The notes under the pieces: generated by a model
The model's input: the letters and a program-made list of their open reading frames with translations, nothing else
Databases searched by the model: none
What the model was told of the DNA's origin: nothing
Origin: Ferribacterium limneticum
Lineage (GTDB): Bacteria; Pseudomonadota; Gammaproteobacteria; Burkholderiales; Rhodocyclaceae
NCBI RefSeq assembly: GCF_020510565.1
Contig: NZ_CP075189.1
Span: 867,501 to 931,500 of the forward strand
Length of the DNA: 64,000 nt
Direction of reading: 5' to 3'
Shown here: positions 6,926 through 14,712 of the stretch, piece by piece
Layout of the letters: each line of letters starts with the position of its first letter
Position numbering within the stretch: position 1 is the first letter of the stretch
Made by a program: the position numbers and the translations under genes

Positions 6926-9649
6926 ATGAGAGCTGAGTTTAAGTCTACCTGTTGCTACTGTGGCGTCGGATGCGGCGTGCTTATCGAAACCGAGGACGGA
7001 ACGATCACCGGACTGCGCGGCGACCCGGAGCACCCGGCCAATCGCGGACGCCTGTGCACCAAGGGTGCGACCTTGAATCAGACGGTGAATCCGACATATC
7101 GCCTGCAATTCCCCGAAAAGCGCATGAGCCGCGGTCGGGCCGGGCAACGTTTGAGTTGGGATCTGGCGCTCGATGAAGCCGCCGAGCGTTTCGCCGCGAC
7201 TATTCGGCAACATGGCCCGGACTCCGTTGCCTTCTACATTTCCGGCCAGTTGCTGACCGAGGACTATTACGTCTTCAACAAGCTGGCCAAGGGGCTGATC
7301 GGCACCAATAACGTCGATACCAATTCACGTCTTTGCATGTCCTCGGCTGTCGCCGGCTACAAGCAGACGCTGGGCGCCGATGCGCCGCCGTGCAGCTATG
7401 CCGACATCCTGCAAGCCAAGGTGATTTTTATCACCGGCGCCAATCCGGCCATCGCCCACCCGATCATTTTCCGCTACATCGAAGATGCCAAGGCGGCCAA
7501 TCCTGACCTCAAGGTCATCGTCGCCGACCCGCGGCGTACAGAAAGTGCGGAGATTGCCGATCTCCATTTGCCGATCAAGCCGGGCAGCGATATCGCGCTG
7601 TTCAACGGCATGCTGCATGTGCTGATCAATGAGGGCATGGTTGATCAGGCTTATGTCGAGGCGCACACCAGCGGTTTCGCGGCGCTGGCTGACATTGTCA
7701 AAAAGTACACTCCGGACCAGGTAGCCGCCGTCTGCGGCATTCCGGCTGACTCCATCGTCCAGGCGGCGCGCTGGTTTGGTTCCAGTAAAGCCTCACTGTC
7801 GCTTTACTGCCAGGGCCTGAACCAGTCGGCCCACGGCACGCACAACAACGCCGGCATCATTCACCTGCACCTCGCTACCGGCCAGATCGGCAAGCCGGGC
7901 GCGGGGCCGTTCTCGCTCACCGGGCAGCCGAATGCCATGGGGGGACGCGAGGTCGGTGGCTTGTCCAACCTGCTGTCGGCCCACCGTGACCTGGCCAATC
8001 CGGAACATCGCGCCGAGGTGGCGCGTTTGTGGGGCGTCCCGGACGTGCCGGCCAAGCCGGGCAAGTCGGCGGTCAACCTGTTCCAGGCCTTGAAAACCGG
8101 CGAAATCAAGGCGGTTTGGATCGCCTGCACCAATCCGGCACAGTCGCTGCCGAATCAGGCGGCCGTCCGCGAGGCCTTGCTGGCAGCCGAATACGTCGTG
8201 TTGCAGGAAACCTATGGCAACACCGACACCGCCGATTACGCCGACCTGCTGTTGCCGGCCAGTGGCTGGGGCGAGAAGCATGGCACGGTGACCAATTCGG
8301 AGCGTTGCATCACCCGCGTCCAGTCGGCGCTTCGGGCCCCTGGTGAGGCGCGCCACGACTGGGAAATCGTCGTCGATTTCGCACGGCGACTGGGTGACAA
8401 GCTTGGCAATGCCGACGCCGAGCGCTTGTTTCCCTATGCCGGTCCCGAAGATATCTTCAACGAGCACCGCGAAAGCACGCGTGGTCGCGATCTCGACATC
8501 ACGGGCTTGTCCTACGCCTTGCTCGAAGCGCAGGGGCCGCAGCAGTGGCCGTATCCGGAAGGGGCGAGCGCCGGCAAGGTCCGTCTTTACGAGGACGGAA
8601 AATTCCCGACGGCGGACGGCAAGGCGCGCTTTGTCGCCATCGAGCACAAGCCAACGGCTGATGCCACGACGCCCGAGTTGCCGATCAGCCTGCTTTCCGG
8701 CCGCATGCGCGACCAATGGCACGGCATGAGCCGGACCGGCACTGTACCGCGCCTGTTCAACCTCGAAGACGAACCGCTGCTCGCCATGCATCCGTGCGAC
8801 ATGCGCCATCGCGGGCTGGAAACCGGCGATCTGGCCCGGGTCAGCAACGGTCGTGGCGAAATGCTCGTCCGTATCGGCGAGCGCCCCGGTCTGGTCAAGG
8901 GCCGGGCCTGGATGCCGATGCACTGGGGCTCCCAGTTCATGAACACGGCGGGCGCCAATGCGCTGGCTTGCGATGCCATCGACCCCTATTCGCAGCAGCC
9001 GGAACTCAAGCATGCGGCCGTCCAGATCGTGAAGGCCGACCTGACCTACCCGCTCGCCGTGGTCCGCCGCTGCGCCAGCCAGTCCGAGGCGCTGGAACTG
9101 CTGCAGCGGGCCCGAGGTGCGCTGGCTGACTTCCCGTATGCCAATGTCGGTCTGTACGGCCGGACGACGCCGCTCGTCGTCTTCCGCGGCGCCTGTGCCG
9201 GGCCGGCGGCGGATGCCGAGATCCTTGCGCTGGATCGCCTCTTCGGACTGGATGGCGAGGAGGGTGCCATTCTCTATGCTGACGCATCGCGTCGTATCAG
9301 CAAGAAGGCCATCGCCCAGCAGGGTCGCCTGCTCGGCGTCCGGCTGGCCGGCGAGACGCAGGCCCTGGCGTGGTTGCGGCAGGCGATGGCGGAGGATGAG
9401 CTCGATGTCAGCCTGATCCGTTTTGCCCTGGCGCCTTCGGCCAAGCCGCCGGTGACCATGGTGGCGCGCAACATCGTCTGCAAATGCGCCGATGTCAGCG
9501 ACGTGCAAATTCACCATGAACTGGAGAAAGGGGCTGACCTGCCGCAACTCCAGAAGAGCCTGAAATGCGGAACGTTCTGCGGTTCCTGTGTGCCCGATAT
9601 CAAGCGCATGGTGGCGGAACACCCCCCCAAAATAGCAGCTGCGGCCTGA
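6926..9649 (+). CDS. nasA: Assimilatory nitrate reductase catalytic subunit
   Basis: This cytoplasmic molybdenum bis-MGD enzyme reduces nitrate to nitrite for assimilation. The 907-aa protein starts at ATG 6926 after GGAAGGAAAA; earlier in-frame starts run through the terminator and promoter. The N-terminal [4Fe-4S] ligands are C9, C12, C16 and C44, followed by molybdopterin oxidoreductase and molydopterin-dinucleotide binding regions (for example TGANPAIAHPI, TGQPNAMGGREVGG). A C-terminal BFD-like [2Fe-2S] domain carries C852, C854, C885 and C888 (CKCADV and CGTFCGSCV). It opens the nitrate island, and ybiB follows 18 nt later. Confidence 0.95.
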   Translation: MRAEFKSTCCYCGVGCGVLIETEDGTITGLRGDPEHPANRGRLCTKGATLNQTVNPTYRLQFPEKRMSRGRAGQRLSWDLALDEAAERFAATIRQHGPDSVAFYISGQLLTEDYYVFNKLAKGLIGTNNVDTNSRLCMSSAVAGYKQTLGADAPPCSYADILQAKVIFITGANPAIAHPIIFRYIEDAKAANPDLKVIVADPRRTESAEIADLHLPIKPGSDIALFNGMLHVLINEGMVDQAYVEAHTSGFAALADIVKKYTPDQVAAVCGIPADSIVQAARWFGSSKASLSLYCQGLNQSAHGTHNNAGIIHLHLATGQIGKPGAGPFSLTGQPNAMGGREVGGLSNLLSAHRDLANPEHRAEVARLWGVPDVPAKPGKSAVNLFQALKTGEIKAVWIACTNPAQSLPNQAAVREALLAAEYVVLQETYGNTDTADYADLLLPASGWGEKHGTVTNSERCITRVQSALRAPGEARHDWEIVVDFARRLGDKLGNADAERLFPYAGPEDIFNEHRESTRGRDLDITGLSYALLEAQGPQQWPYPEGASAGKVRLYEDGKFPTADGKARFVAIEHKPTADATTPELPISLLSGRMRDQWHGMSRTGTVPRLFNLEDEPLLAMHPCDMRHRGLETGDLARVSNGRGEMLVRIGERPGLVKGRAWMPMHWGSQFMNTAGANALACDAIDPYSQQPELKHAAVQIVKADLTYPLAVVRRCASQSEALELLQRARGALADFPYANVGLYGRTTPLVVFRGACAGPAADAEILALDRLFGLDGEEGAILYADASRRISKKAIAQQGRLLGVRLAGETQALAWLRQAMAEDELDVSLIRFALAPSAKPPVTMVARNIVCKCADVSDVQIHHELEKGADLPQLQKSLKCGTFCGSCVPDIKRMVAEHPPKIAAAA

Positions 9650-9667
9650 CCGCAACCGGAGGAGACA

Positions 9668-10657
9668 GTGAGCTACGCACAATTCATCAAGGAGATCGGA
9701 CGCGGCGCCCAGGGCGCGCGTGATCTGCCGCGCGACGATGCGCAGCAGATTTACGCGGCCATGCTCGACGGCGGCGTGCCGGATCTCGAAATGGGCGCGA
9801 TCATCCTTGGCCTGCGCGTCAAGGGCGAGTCACTCGACGAAATGCTCGGCTTCATGGACGCCACCGCCGAGCGCACCCACCGTCTCGACATGCCGCATGG
9901 CCGCGTGCGCCCGGTTGCCCTGCCGACCTACAACGGGGCGCGCAAGGAAGCCAACCTGACGCCGCTGCTGGCCATGTTGCTCCAGCGCTTTGGCGTGCCG
10001 GTCGTGGTGCATGGCCTGCTAGAGGGCTTTGGCCGGGTGACCAGCGCCCATATTTTCCGCGAGCTCGGCATCATGCCCGTGGCCTCGACAACGCAGGCCC
10101 AGATCGCCCTCGACGAAAAAGGCCTGGCCTTCCTGCCGCTCAACGCCATGTGCCCGGGCATCCACAACCTGCTCGGCCTGCGCAGCCGCCTCGGCGTGCG
10201 CAACAGTGCGCACAGCCTGGTCAAGCTGATCAACCCCTTCCACGGCGATGCCGTTCTGGTGGCGCCAGCGACGCATCCCGAATTTGTCGATCTGATGCGC
10301 GACATCCTGCTCGCCCGTGGCGACCGGGCGCTGCTCCTGCGTGGCACCGAGGGCGAGCCCTTCGCCAATCCGAAACGGCGGCCGCGTCTTGAGTTCATCC
10401 ACGAAGGCGGCGTTGATATCCTGTTCGAAGCCGAGCACGAGAGCCTGCGCGCCTTGCCCAATCTGCCGGAAGCCAATGATGCAGTTAGCACGGCGAAATG
10501 GATCCGGCGCATTCTCGACAAGCAGGCACCGCTGCCCAAGCCGATTGCCAACCAGCTGGCCTGCCTGCTCTACGCCAGCGGTTATGCCGAGGATTTCAAC
10601 CAGGCCAAGGCCATCGTTGCGGTCGAGGCCACCGGCCTGATCATTGGCGGCAACTAA
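9668..10657 (+). CDS. ybiB: YbiB/TrpD2-like DNA-binding protein (glycosyltransferase family 3 fold)
   Basis: The 329-aa protein resembles anthranilate phosphoribosyltransferase (an N-terminal helical domain and the YNGARKEANLTPLLAMLL region) but belongs to the YbiB/TrpD2 branch. Known E. coli YbiB binds nucleic acid without sequence specificity and lacks TrpD activity. The gene starts with GTG at 9668, preceded by CCGGAGGAGA, 18 nt after nasA. It often accompanies assimilatory nitrate reductase genes in Betaproteobacteria, but its role there is unclear. Confidence 0.85.
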   Translation: MSYAQFIKEIGRGAQGARDLPRDDAQQIYAAMLDGGVPDLEMGAIILGLRVKGESLDEMLGFMDATAERTHRLDMPHGRVRPVALPTYNGARKEANLTPLLAMLLQRFGVPVVVHGLLEGFGRVTSAHIFRELGIMPVASTTQAQIALDEKGLAFLPLNAMCPGIHNLLGLRSRLGVRNSAHSLVKLINPFHGDAVLVAPATHPEFVDLMRDILLARGDRALLLRGTEGEPFANPKRRPRLEFIHEGGVDILFEAEHESLRALPNLPEANDAVSTAKWIRRILDKQAPLPKPIANQLACLLYASGYAEDFNQAKAIVAVEATGLIIGGN

Positions 10658-10708
10658 GCTGAATCTGCACCGCGCTGGAACCGCTCGCCCCGCCGTGGTG
10701 CGCGATTG

Positions 10709-10744
10709 CCACGGTCAACCGGAAAAAACGCCTAAAAATCAAAA
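10709..10744 (+). repeat. Dispersed 36-bp repeat, copy 1 (forward)
   Basis: CCACGGTCAACCGG is followed by an A run, CGCCTAAAAATC and AAAA. It lies between ybiB and the nirB sigma-54 promoter, ending 11 nt before the -24 box. The last part deviates from the family (TCAAAA instead of TGAAA). Confidence 0.85.
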
Positions 10745-10755
10745 GCCTGATCAGC

Positions 10756-10771
10756 TGGCACACTGATTGCA
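10756..10771 (+). promoter_or_regulatory. Sigma-54 promoter of nirBD(C)
   Basis: TGGCACACTGATTGCA matches the -24/-12 consensus with exact spacing. The predicted start site, near 10780, leaves a leader of about 105 nt that holds two ANTAR-type hairpins. Confidence 0.9.
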
Positions 10772-10795
10772 AGAACCCTGCAGGTACAGCGAATC

Positions 10796-10833
10796 AACCG
10801 CCAACGTCGGCGGTTCGATGGCAACGACGTCAT
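10796..10833 (+). promoter_or_regulatory. Two-hairpin ANTAR (NasT) target in the nirB leader
   Basis: Hairpin 1 (10796-10815) has a perfect 7-bp stem AACCGCC/GGCGGTT and the hexaloop AACGTC. Two bases later hairpin 2 (10818-10833) has stem ATGGC/GTCAT and hexaloop AACGAC. Both loops carry A at position 1 and G at position 4, the known recognition pattern of ANTAR proteins. The island encodes such a protein (NasT, 34494-35069). A small GC hairpin follows at 10851-10864 but without a U tract, so the downstream switch is not obvious. Confidence 0.75.
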
Positions 10834-10884
10834 GCGCTGAAGTAAATTTTGCACCCTCGGGTGCGCGCAACGTTGGAGTCAACC

Positions 10885-13341
10885 ATGAGCACAACTGCTG
10901 TCAAACCTCGTCTCGTCCTGATCGGCAACGGCATGGCCGGTGTCCGCACCGTAGAAGAACTGCTGAAGATCAAGCCGGATCATTACGACATCACGATTTT
11001 CGGTGCCGAGCCGCACCCGAACTACAACCGCATCCTGCTTTCGCCGGTTCTCGCCGGTGAAATGACCATCTCCGAGATCGTCCTCAACGAACTCGAGTGG
11101 TACAAGGAAAACAACATCAAGCTGCACACCGGCAAGCAGATCAAGTTCATCGACCGCGTCAAGCGCAAGGTCATCGCCGACGACGGCACCGAAGAAGAAT
11201 ACGACCGCCTGCTCATCGCCACCGGCTCGACCCCGTTCATGCTGCCGATCCCCGGCAACGACCTGCCCGGCGTCATCGGTTACCGCGACATCAAGGACAC
11301 CGACGAGATGATCGAAGCCGCCAAGCTGCACAAGCACGCGGTGGTCATCGGCGGCGGTCTGCTCGGCCTCGAAGCCGCCAACGGCCTCAAGCTGCGCGGC
11401 ATGGATGTCACCGTCGTGCACCTCGGCCCGTGGCTGCTTGAGCGTCAGCTCGACGAAGTAGCAGGCCGGATGTTGCAGAAGTCGCTCGAAGACAAGGGCC
11501 TCAAATTCCTCCTGCAAAAGCAGACCGAAGCCTTGATTCAAGGCGAATCCGGCCGCGTCGCGGCGATCCGCTTCAAGGACGGCATGCAGATTCCGGCCGA
11601 CCTCGTCGTCATGGCCGCCGGCATCCGCCCGAACTATTCGCTGGCCGAATCCTCCGGCATCTACTGCAATCGCGGCATCGTGGTCAATGACACCATGCAG
11701 ACCTACGACCCGAAGGTCTACGCCGTCGGCGAGTGCGTCACCCACCGCGGCATCGCCTACGGCCTGGTGGCCCCGCTCTTCGAGCAGGCCAAGGTCGCGG
11801 CCAACCATCTGGCCGGCTACGGCATCGGCCGCTACACCGGCTCGGTGACGTCGACCAAGCTCAAGGTCACCGGCATCGACCTGTTCTCGGCTGGCAACTA
11901 CATGGGCGGCGAGGGCACCGAGGAAATCCTGCTCAACGACCCGCATGGCGGCGTTTACAAGAAGCTGGTGATCAAGGACAACAAGCTGGTCGGCGGCGTC
12001 ATGTACGGCGACACGGCCGATGGCCCATGGTACTTCCAGCTGCTCAAGGACGGCCGTGACATCCACGACATCCGCGACTCGCTGATCTTCGGCCAGTCGC
12101 TGGTCGGCGACGTCGGTCATGCCGGCAAGAGCAAGGCGGCCGAGATGGCCGACAGCGCCGAGGTTTGCGGCTGCAACGGGATCACCAAGGGCGTCATCGT
12201 CCAGGCCATCAAGGCCAAGGGATTGTTCACGCTCGATGAGGTCAAGAAGCACACCAAGGCGGCGTCCTCCTGCGGTTCCTGTGCCGGCCTCGTCGAGCAG
12301 ATTCTCGCTTCGACCATCGGCGGCGCCTACACCCCGGCCGCTTCCGACAAGAAGCCGATGTGCGGCTGTACCGAGCACTCGCACGACAAGGTCCGCAAGC
12401 TCATTCGCGACGAGCACCTGACCAACAAGGAAACCGTCTTCGCCGAACTTGGCTGGACCACGCCGAACGGTTGCGACAAGTGCCGCCCGGCCATCAACTA
12501 CTACCTGATCTCGACCTGGCCGCACGAAGCCAAAGACGATCCGCAGTCGCGCTTCATCAATGAACGCGCCCACGCCAACATCCAGAAGGACGGTACCTAT
12601 TCGGTCGTGCCGCGCATGTGGGGTGGCCTGACCAACCCCAAGGAATTGCGCGCCATCGCCGACGCGGCTGAAAAATACAACGTGCCGACGGTGAAAGTCA
12701 CCGGCGGTCAGCGTATCGACCTGCTCGGCATCAAGAAGGAAGACTTGCCCGGCATCTGGGCCGACCTCAACGCCGCCGGCATGGTCTCCGGCCACGCCTA
12801 CGGCAAGTCGATCCGCACCGTGAAAACCTGCGTCGGTATGGAGCATTGCCGCTTCGGCACGCAACTCGCCATGTCGATGGGCGTCAAGCTCGAAAAAATG
12901 CTCTTCGACATGTACGCCCCGCACAAGGTCAAGCTCGCCGTCTCCGGCTGCCCGCGCAACTGCGCCGAAGCCGGCATCAAGGACGTCGGCGTGATCGGCG
13001 TCGATTCCGGCTACGAGCTCTACATCGGTGGCAATGGCGGCATCAAGACCGAAGTCGCCCAGTTCCTGTGCAAGGTAACTTCGGACGAGGACGTCATGGA
13101 ATATTCCGGCGCCTTCCTCCAGCTTTACCGCCTCGAAGGCTGGTACCTCGAGCGCACCTGCCACTGGCTGGAACGGGTCGGCCTCGATTACGTGAAAGGC
13201 AAGATCGTCGAGGATGAAGAAGGCCGCAAGGCGCTCTACGCCGAGCTGCTCGACTCGCTGAAGGATGCCAAGGACCCATGGGCGACCTCGCGCGAAGAAG
13301 GCCCCGTCAAGCAATTTATCCCCATCAAGGTTGAAGCCTGA
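10885..13341 (+). CDS. nirB: Assimilatory nitrite reductase [NAD(P)H] large subunit
   Basis: NirB reduces nitrite to ammonia using NAD(P)H, FAD, [4Fe-4S] and siroheme. The 818-aa protein starts at ATG 10885 after TTGGAG. Domains in order: FAD/NAD-binding oxidoreductase (VLIGNGMAGVRTVEELL, VVIGGGLLGLEAANGL), two BFD-like [2Fe-2S] segments (CGCNG...CGSCAG and CGCTEHS...CDKC), the ferredoxin-like half domain, and the siroheme/[4Fe-4S] domain with C649, C655, C689 and C693. nirD follows 17 nt later. The cytoplasmic enzyme needs siroheme, for which the CbiX-like gene at 34105 may help. Confidence 0.97.
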   Translation: MSTTAVKPRLVLIGNGMAGVRTVEELLKIKPDHYDITIFGAEPHPNYNRILLSPVLAGEMTISEIVLNELEWYKENNIKLHTGKQIKFIDRVKRKVIADDGTEEEYDRLLIATGSTPFMLPIPGNDLPGVIGYRDIKDTDEMIEAAKLHKHAVVIGGGLLGLEAANGLKLRGMDVTVVHLGPWLLERQLDEVAGRMLQKSLEDKGLKFLLQKQTEALIQGESGRVAAIRFKDGMQIPADLVVMAAGIRPNYSLAESSGIYCNRGIVVNDTMQTYDPKVYAVGECVTHRGIAYGLVAPLFEQAKVAANHLAGYGIGRYTGSVTSTKLKVTGIDLFSAGNYMGGEGTEEILLNDPHGGVYKKLVIKDNKLVGGVMYGDTADGPWYFQLLKDGRDIHDIRDSLIFGQSLVGDVGHAGKSKAAEMADSAEVCGCNGITKGVIVQAIKAKGLFTLDEVKKHTKAASSCGSCAGLVEQILASTIGGAYTPAASDKKPMCGCTEHSHDKVRKLIRDEHLTNKETVFAELGWTTPNGCDKCRPAINYYLISTWPHEAKDDPQSRFINERAHANIQKDGTYSVVPRMWGGLTNPKELRAIADAAEKYNVPTVKVTGGQRIDLLGIKKEDLPGIWADLNAAGMVSGHAYGKSIRTVKTCVGMEHCRFGTQLAMSMGVKLEKMLFDMYAPHKVKLAVSGCPRNCAEAGIKDVGVIGVDSGYELYIGGNGGIKTEVAQFLCKVTSDEDVMEYSGAFLQLYRLEGWYLERTCHWLERVGLDYVKGKIVEDEEGRKALYAELLDSLKDAKDPWATSREEGPVKQFIPIKVEA

Positions 13342-13358
13342 AAACCGAGGACAAAAAA

Positions 13359-13670
13359 ATGAGCAACTGGAAACTGATCTGCAAACTGGAAGACATTCCG
13401 CAACTCGGCTCGCGCGTCGTGCATTGGGAAGAGCGCGGCAAGATCGCCGTCTTCCGCACCTCGGACGATGAAGTCTTCGCCCTGCACGACAAATGTCCGC
13501 ACAAGGGCGGCCCGCTGTCGCAAGGCATCGTGCACGGCAAGCGCGTGACCTGCCCGTTGCACGGCTGGAACATCGGCCTCGAAGACGGCCAGGCCGTCGC
13601 GCCGGACGTCGGTGGCTGCAAGAAGTTTGAAGTCAAGGTCGAAAACGGCCAAGTCTACATGGCCGCCTGA
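13359..13670 (+). CDS. nirD: Nitrite reductase small subunit NirD (Rieske-like)
   Basis: This 103-aa partner of NirB has a Rieske-type fold. The ligand pattern is intact: C46-P-H48 and C65-P-L-H68, with spacing typical of non-heme Rieske proteins. Some NirD proteins lack the ligands; this one has them, so it could bind a [2Fe-2S] cluster. The gene directly follows nirB, and nirC lies 131 nt downstream behind a structured intergenic region. Confidence 0.95.
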   Translation: MSNWKLICKLEDIPQLGSRVVHWEERGKIAVFRTSDDEVFALHDKCPHKGGPLSQGIVHGKRVTCPLHGWNIGLEDGQAVAPDVGGCKKFEVKVENGQVYMAA

Positions 13671-13688
13671 GCGGCCTGTGCATGAACA

Positions 13689-13766
13689 GGGCCGGCAGCG
13701 CTGCCGGCCCGGCCAACCCCAATGGTGGGGTTCAGGCTCCCCGCTCTTGAGAGCGGCCCCGGGAGC
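13689..13766 (+). promoter_or_regulatory. Structured nirD-nirC intergenic region with a possible third-type ANTAR hairpin
   Basis: Three structures lie in a row. First, a 22-bp perfect palindrome (GGGCCGGCAG/CGCTGCCGGCCC) spans 13689-13710. Second, hairpin AACCCC/GGGGTT at 13715-13732 has hexaloop AATGGT, with A at 1 and G at 4. Third, a longer GC hairpin at 13736-13766 (GCTCCC...GGGAGC around CGCTC/GAGCG) is followed by TTTC. This resembles an antitermination arrangement, but a canonical second A1/G4 loop is lacking. Confidence 0.45.
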
Positions 13767-13801
13767 TTTCAAAACAAATCAAATCCCACGAGGAAACCAC
13801 C

Positions 13802-14614
13802 ATGGCCTATCTGGCACCCACCGAATTCGTCACCAAAATGATCGATGCCGGCGAATCGAAAATCTTCATGTCCACCCGCGATACCCTGATCCGCGCCTTC
13901 ATGGCCGGCGCCATCCTCAATCTGGCCGCTGCCTTCGCAGTCACGGTCACTGTTCAGACCGGCATGCCGCTGGTTGGCGCCATGCTCTTCCCGGTTGGCT
14001 TCATCATGCTTTACCTGCTTGGCTTCGATCTGCTCACCGGCGTGTTTACCCTCTGCCCATTGGCCCTGATCGACAAGCGTCCGGGCGTTACCATGAAGGG
14101 CATCCTGCGCACCTGGGGGCTGGTATTTACCGGCAACTTTGCCGGTTCGCTGACGGTAGCGGTGCTCATGGTCATCGTCTGGACCTTCGGTTTCTCGGAG
14201 GCCCCCAATGCCATCGCGCAAAAAATCGGCACTATCGGTGAGGGTCGGACCGTTGGCTACTCGGCGCACGGTGCGGCCGGCATGCTGACCATCTTTACCC
14301 GTGGCGTGCTGTGCAACTGGATGGTGTCGACCGGCGTCGTCTGCGCGATGATTTGTACCAATGTCTCGGGCAAGATCATGGCCATGTGGATGCCGATCAT
14401 GGTCTTCTTCTTCATGGGCTTCGAGCACTCCGTCGTCAACATGTTCCTCTTCCCTACCGGCTTGATGATGGGCGGTAACTTCACGATCATGGATTACCTG
14501 ATCTGGAACGAGATCCCGACTGCGCTTGGCAATCTGGTTGGTGGTCTGTTTTTCGTTGGTCTGACGATGTATTCGACCCACGTGCGTACCGCACCGAAGC
14601 GCAAGGCGATCTGA
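13802..14614 (+). CDS. nirC: Formate/nitrite transporter family protein (nitrite channel)
   Basis: The 270-aa protein is a formate/nitrite transporter (FNT) family channel with about six membrane segments. Family signatures are visible: FMAGAILNLAAAFAV near the N-terminus, TGNFAGSL, GVLCNWMVSTGVV and GFEHSVVNMF. In this context it should import nitrite or balance it across the membrane for NirBD. AGGAAA lies ahead of the ATG. A strong terminator follows. Confidence 0.93.
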   Translation: MAYLAPTEFVTKMIDAGESKIFMSTRDTLIRAFMAGAILNLAAAFAVTVTVQTGMPLVGAMLFPVGFIMLYLLGFDLLTGVFTLCPLALIDKRPGVTMKGILRTWGLVFTGNFAGSLTVAVLMVIVWTFGFSEAPNAIAQKIGTIGEGRTVGYSAHGAAGMLTIFTRGVLCNWMVSTGVVCAMICTNVSGKIMAMWMPIMVFFFMGFEHSVVNMFLFPTGLMMGGNFTIMDYLIWNEIPTALGNLVGGLFFVGLTMYSTHVRTAPKRKAI

Positions 14615-14633
14615 TCGACCATCCGTTTCGGCA

Positions 14634-14665
14634 TAGCCCCCGCCGTAAGGTCGGGGGCTTCTTTC
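14634..14665 (+). terminator. Terminator after nirC, fused to a dispersed repeat
   Basis: AGCCCCCG/CGGGGGCT forms an 8-bp stem. The T-rich tract after it (TTCTTTCAATTTTTGG) is largely the reversed dispersed repeat that begins at 14662. The stem-loop resembles the hairpin beside the repeat at 41247 (CCCCGACCTT.ACGG). Confidence 0.85.
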
Positions 14666-14697
14666 AATTTTTGGCCGATTTTTGCGGTCGACCGTAG
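14662..14697 (-). repeat. Dispersed 36-bp repeat, copy 2 (reverse)
   Basis: On the minus strand it reads GCTACGGTCGACCG, an A run, CGGCC and AAAAATTGAAA. One core base differs (GTCGACCGC). It lies between the nirC terminator hairpin and the first kinase-phosphatase gene. Confidence 0.75.
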
Positions 14698-14712
14698 CAA
14701 AAGGCAAGCAGC

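Noticed and set aside
7793..9682. 629-codon minus-strand frame opposite nasA
   Set aside because: It is a shadow of nasA; composition is Arg/Asp/Val-rich nonsense and no motif is seen.
10879..13314. Very long minus-strand open frame (811 codons) opposite nirB
   Set aside because: It mirrors nirB, whose domains and cofactor ligands are intact. Long antisense frames are expected in GC-rich coding DNA, and the product has no recognisable motif.
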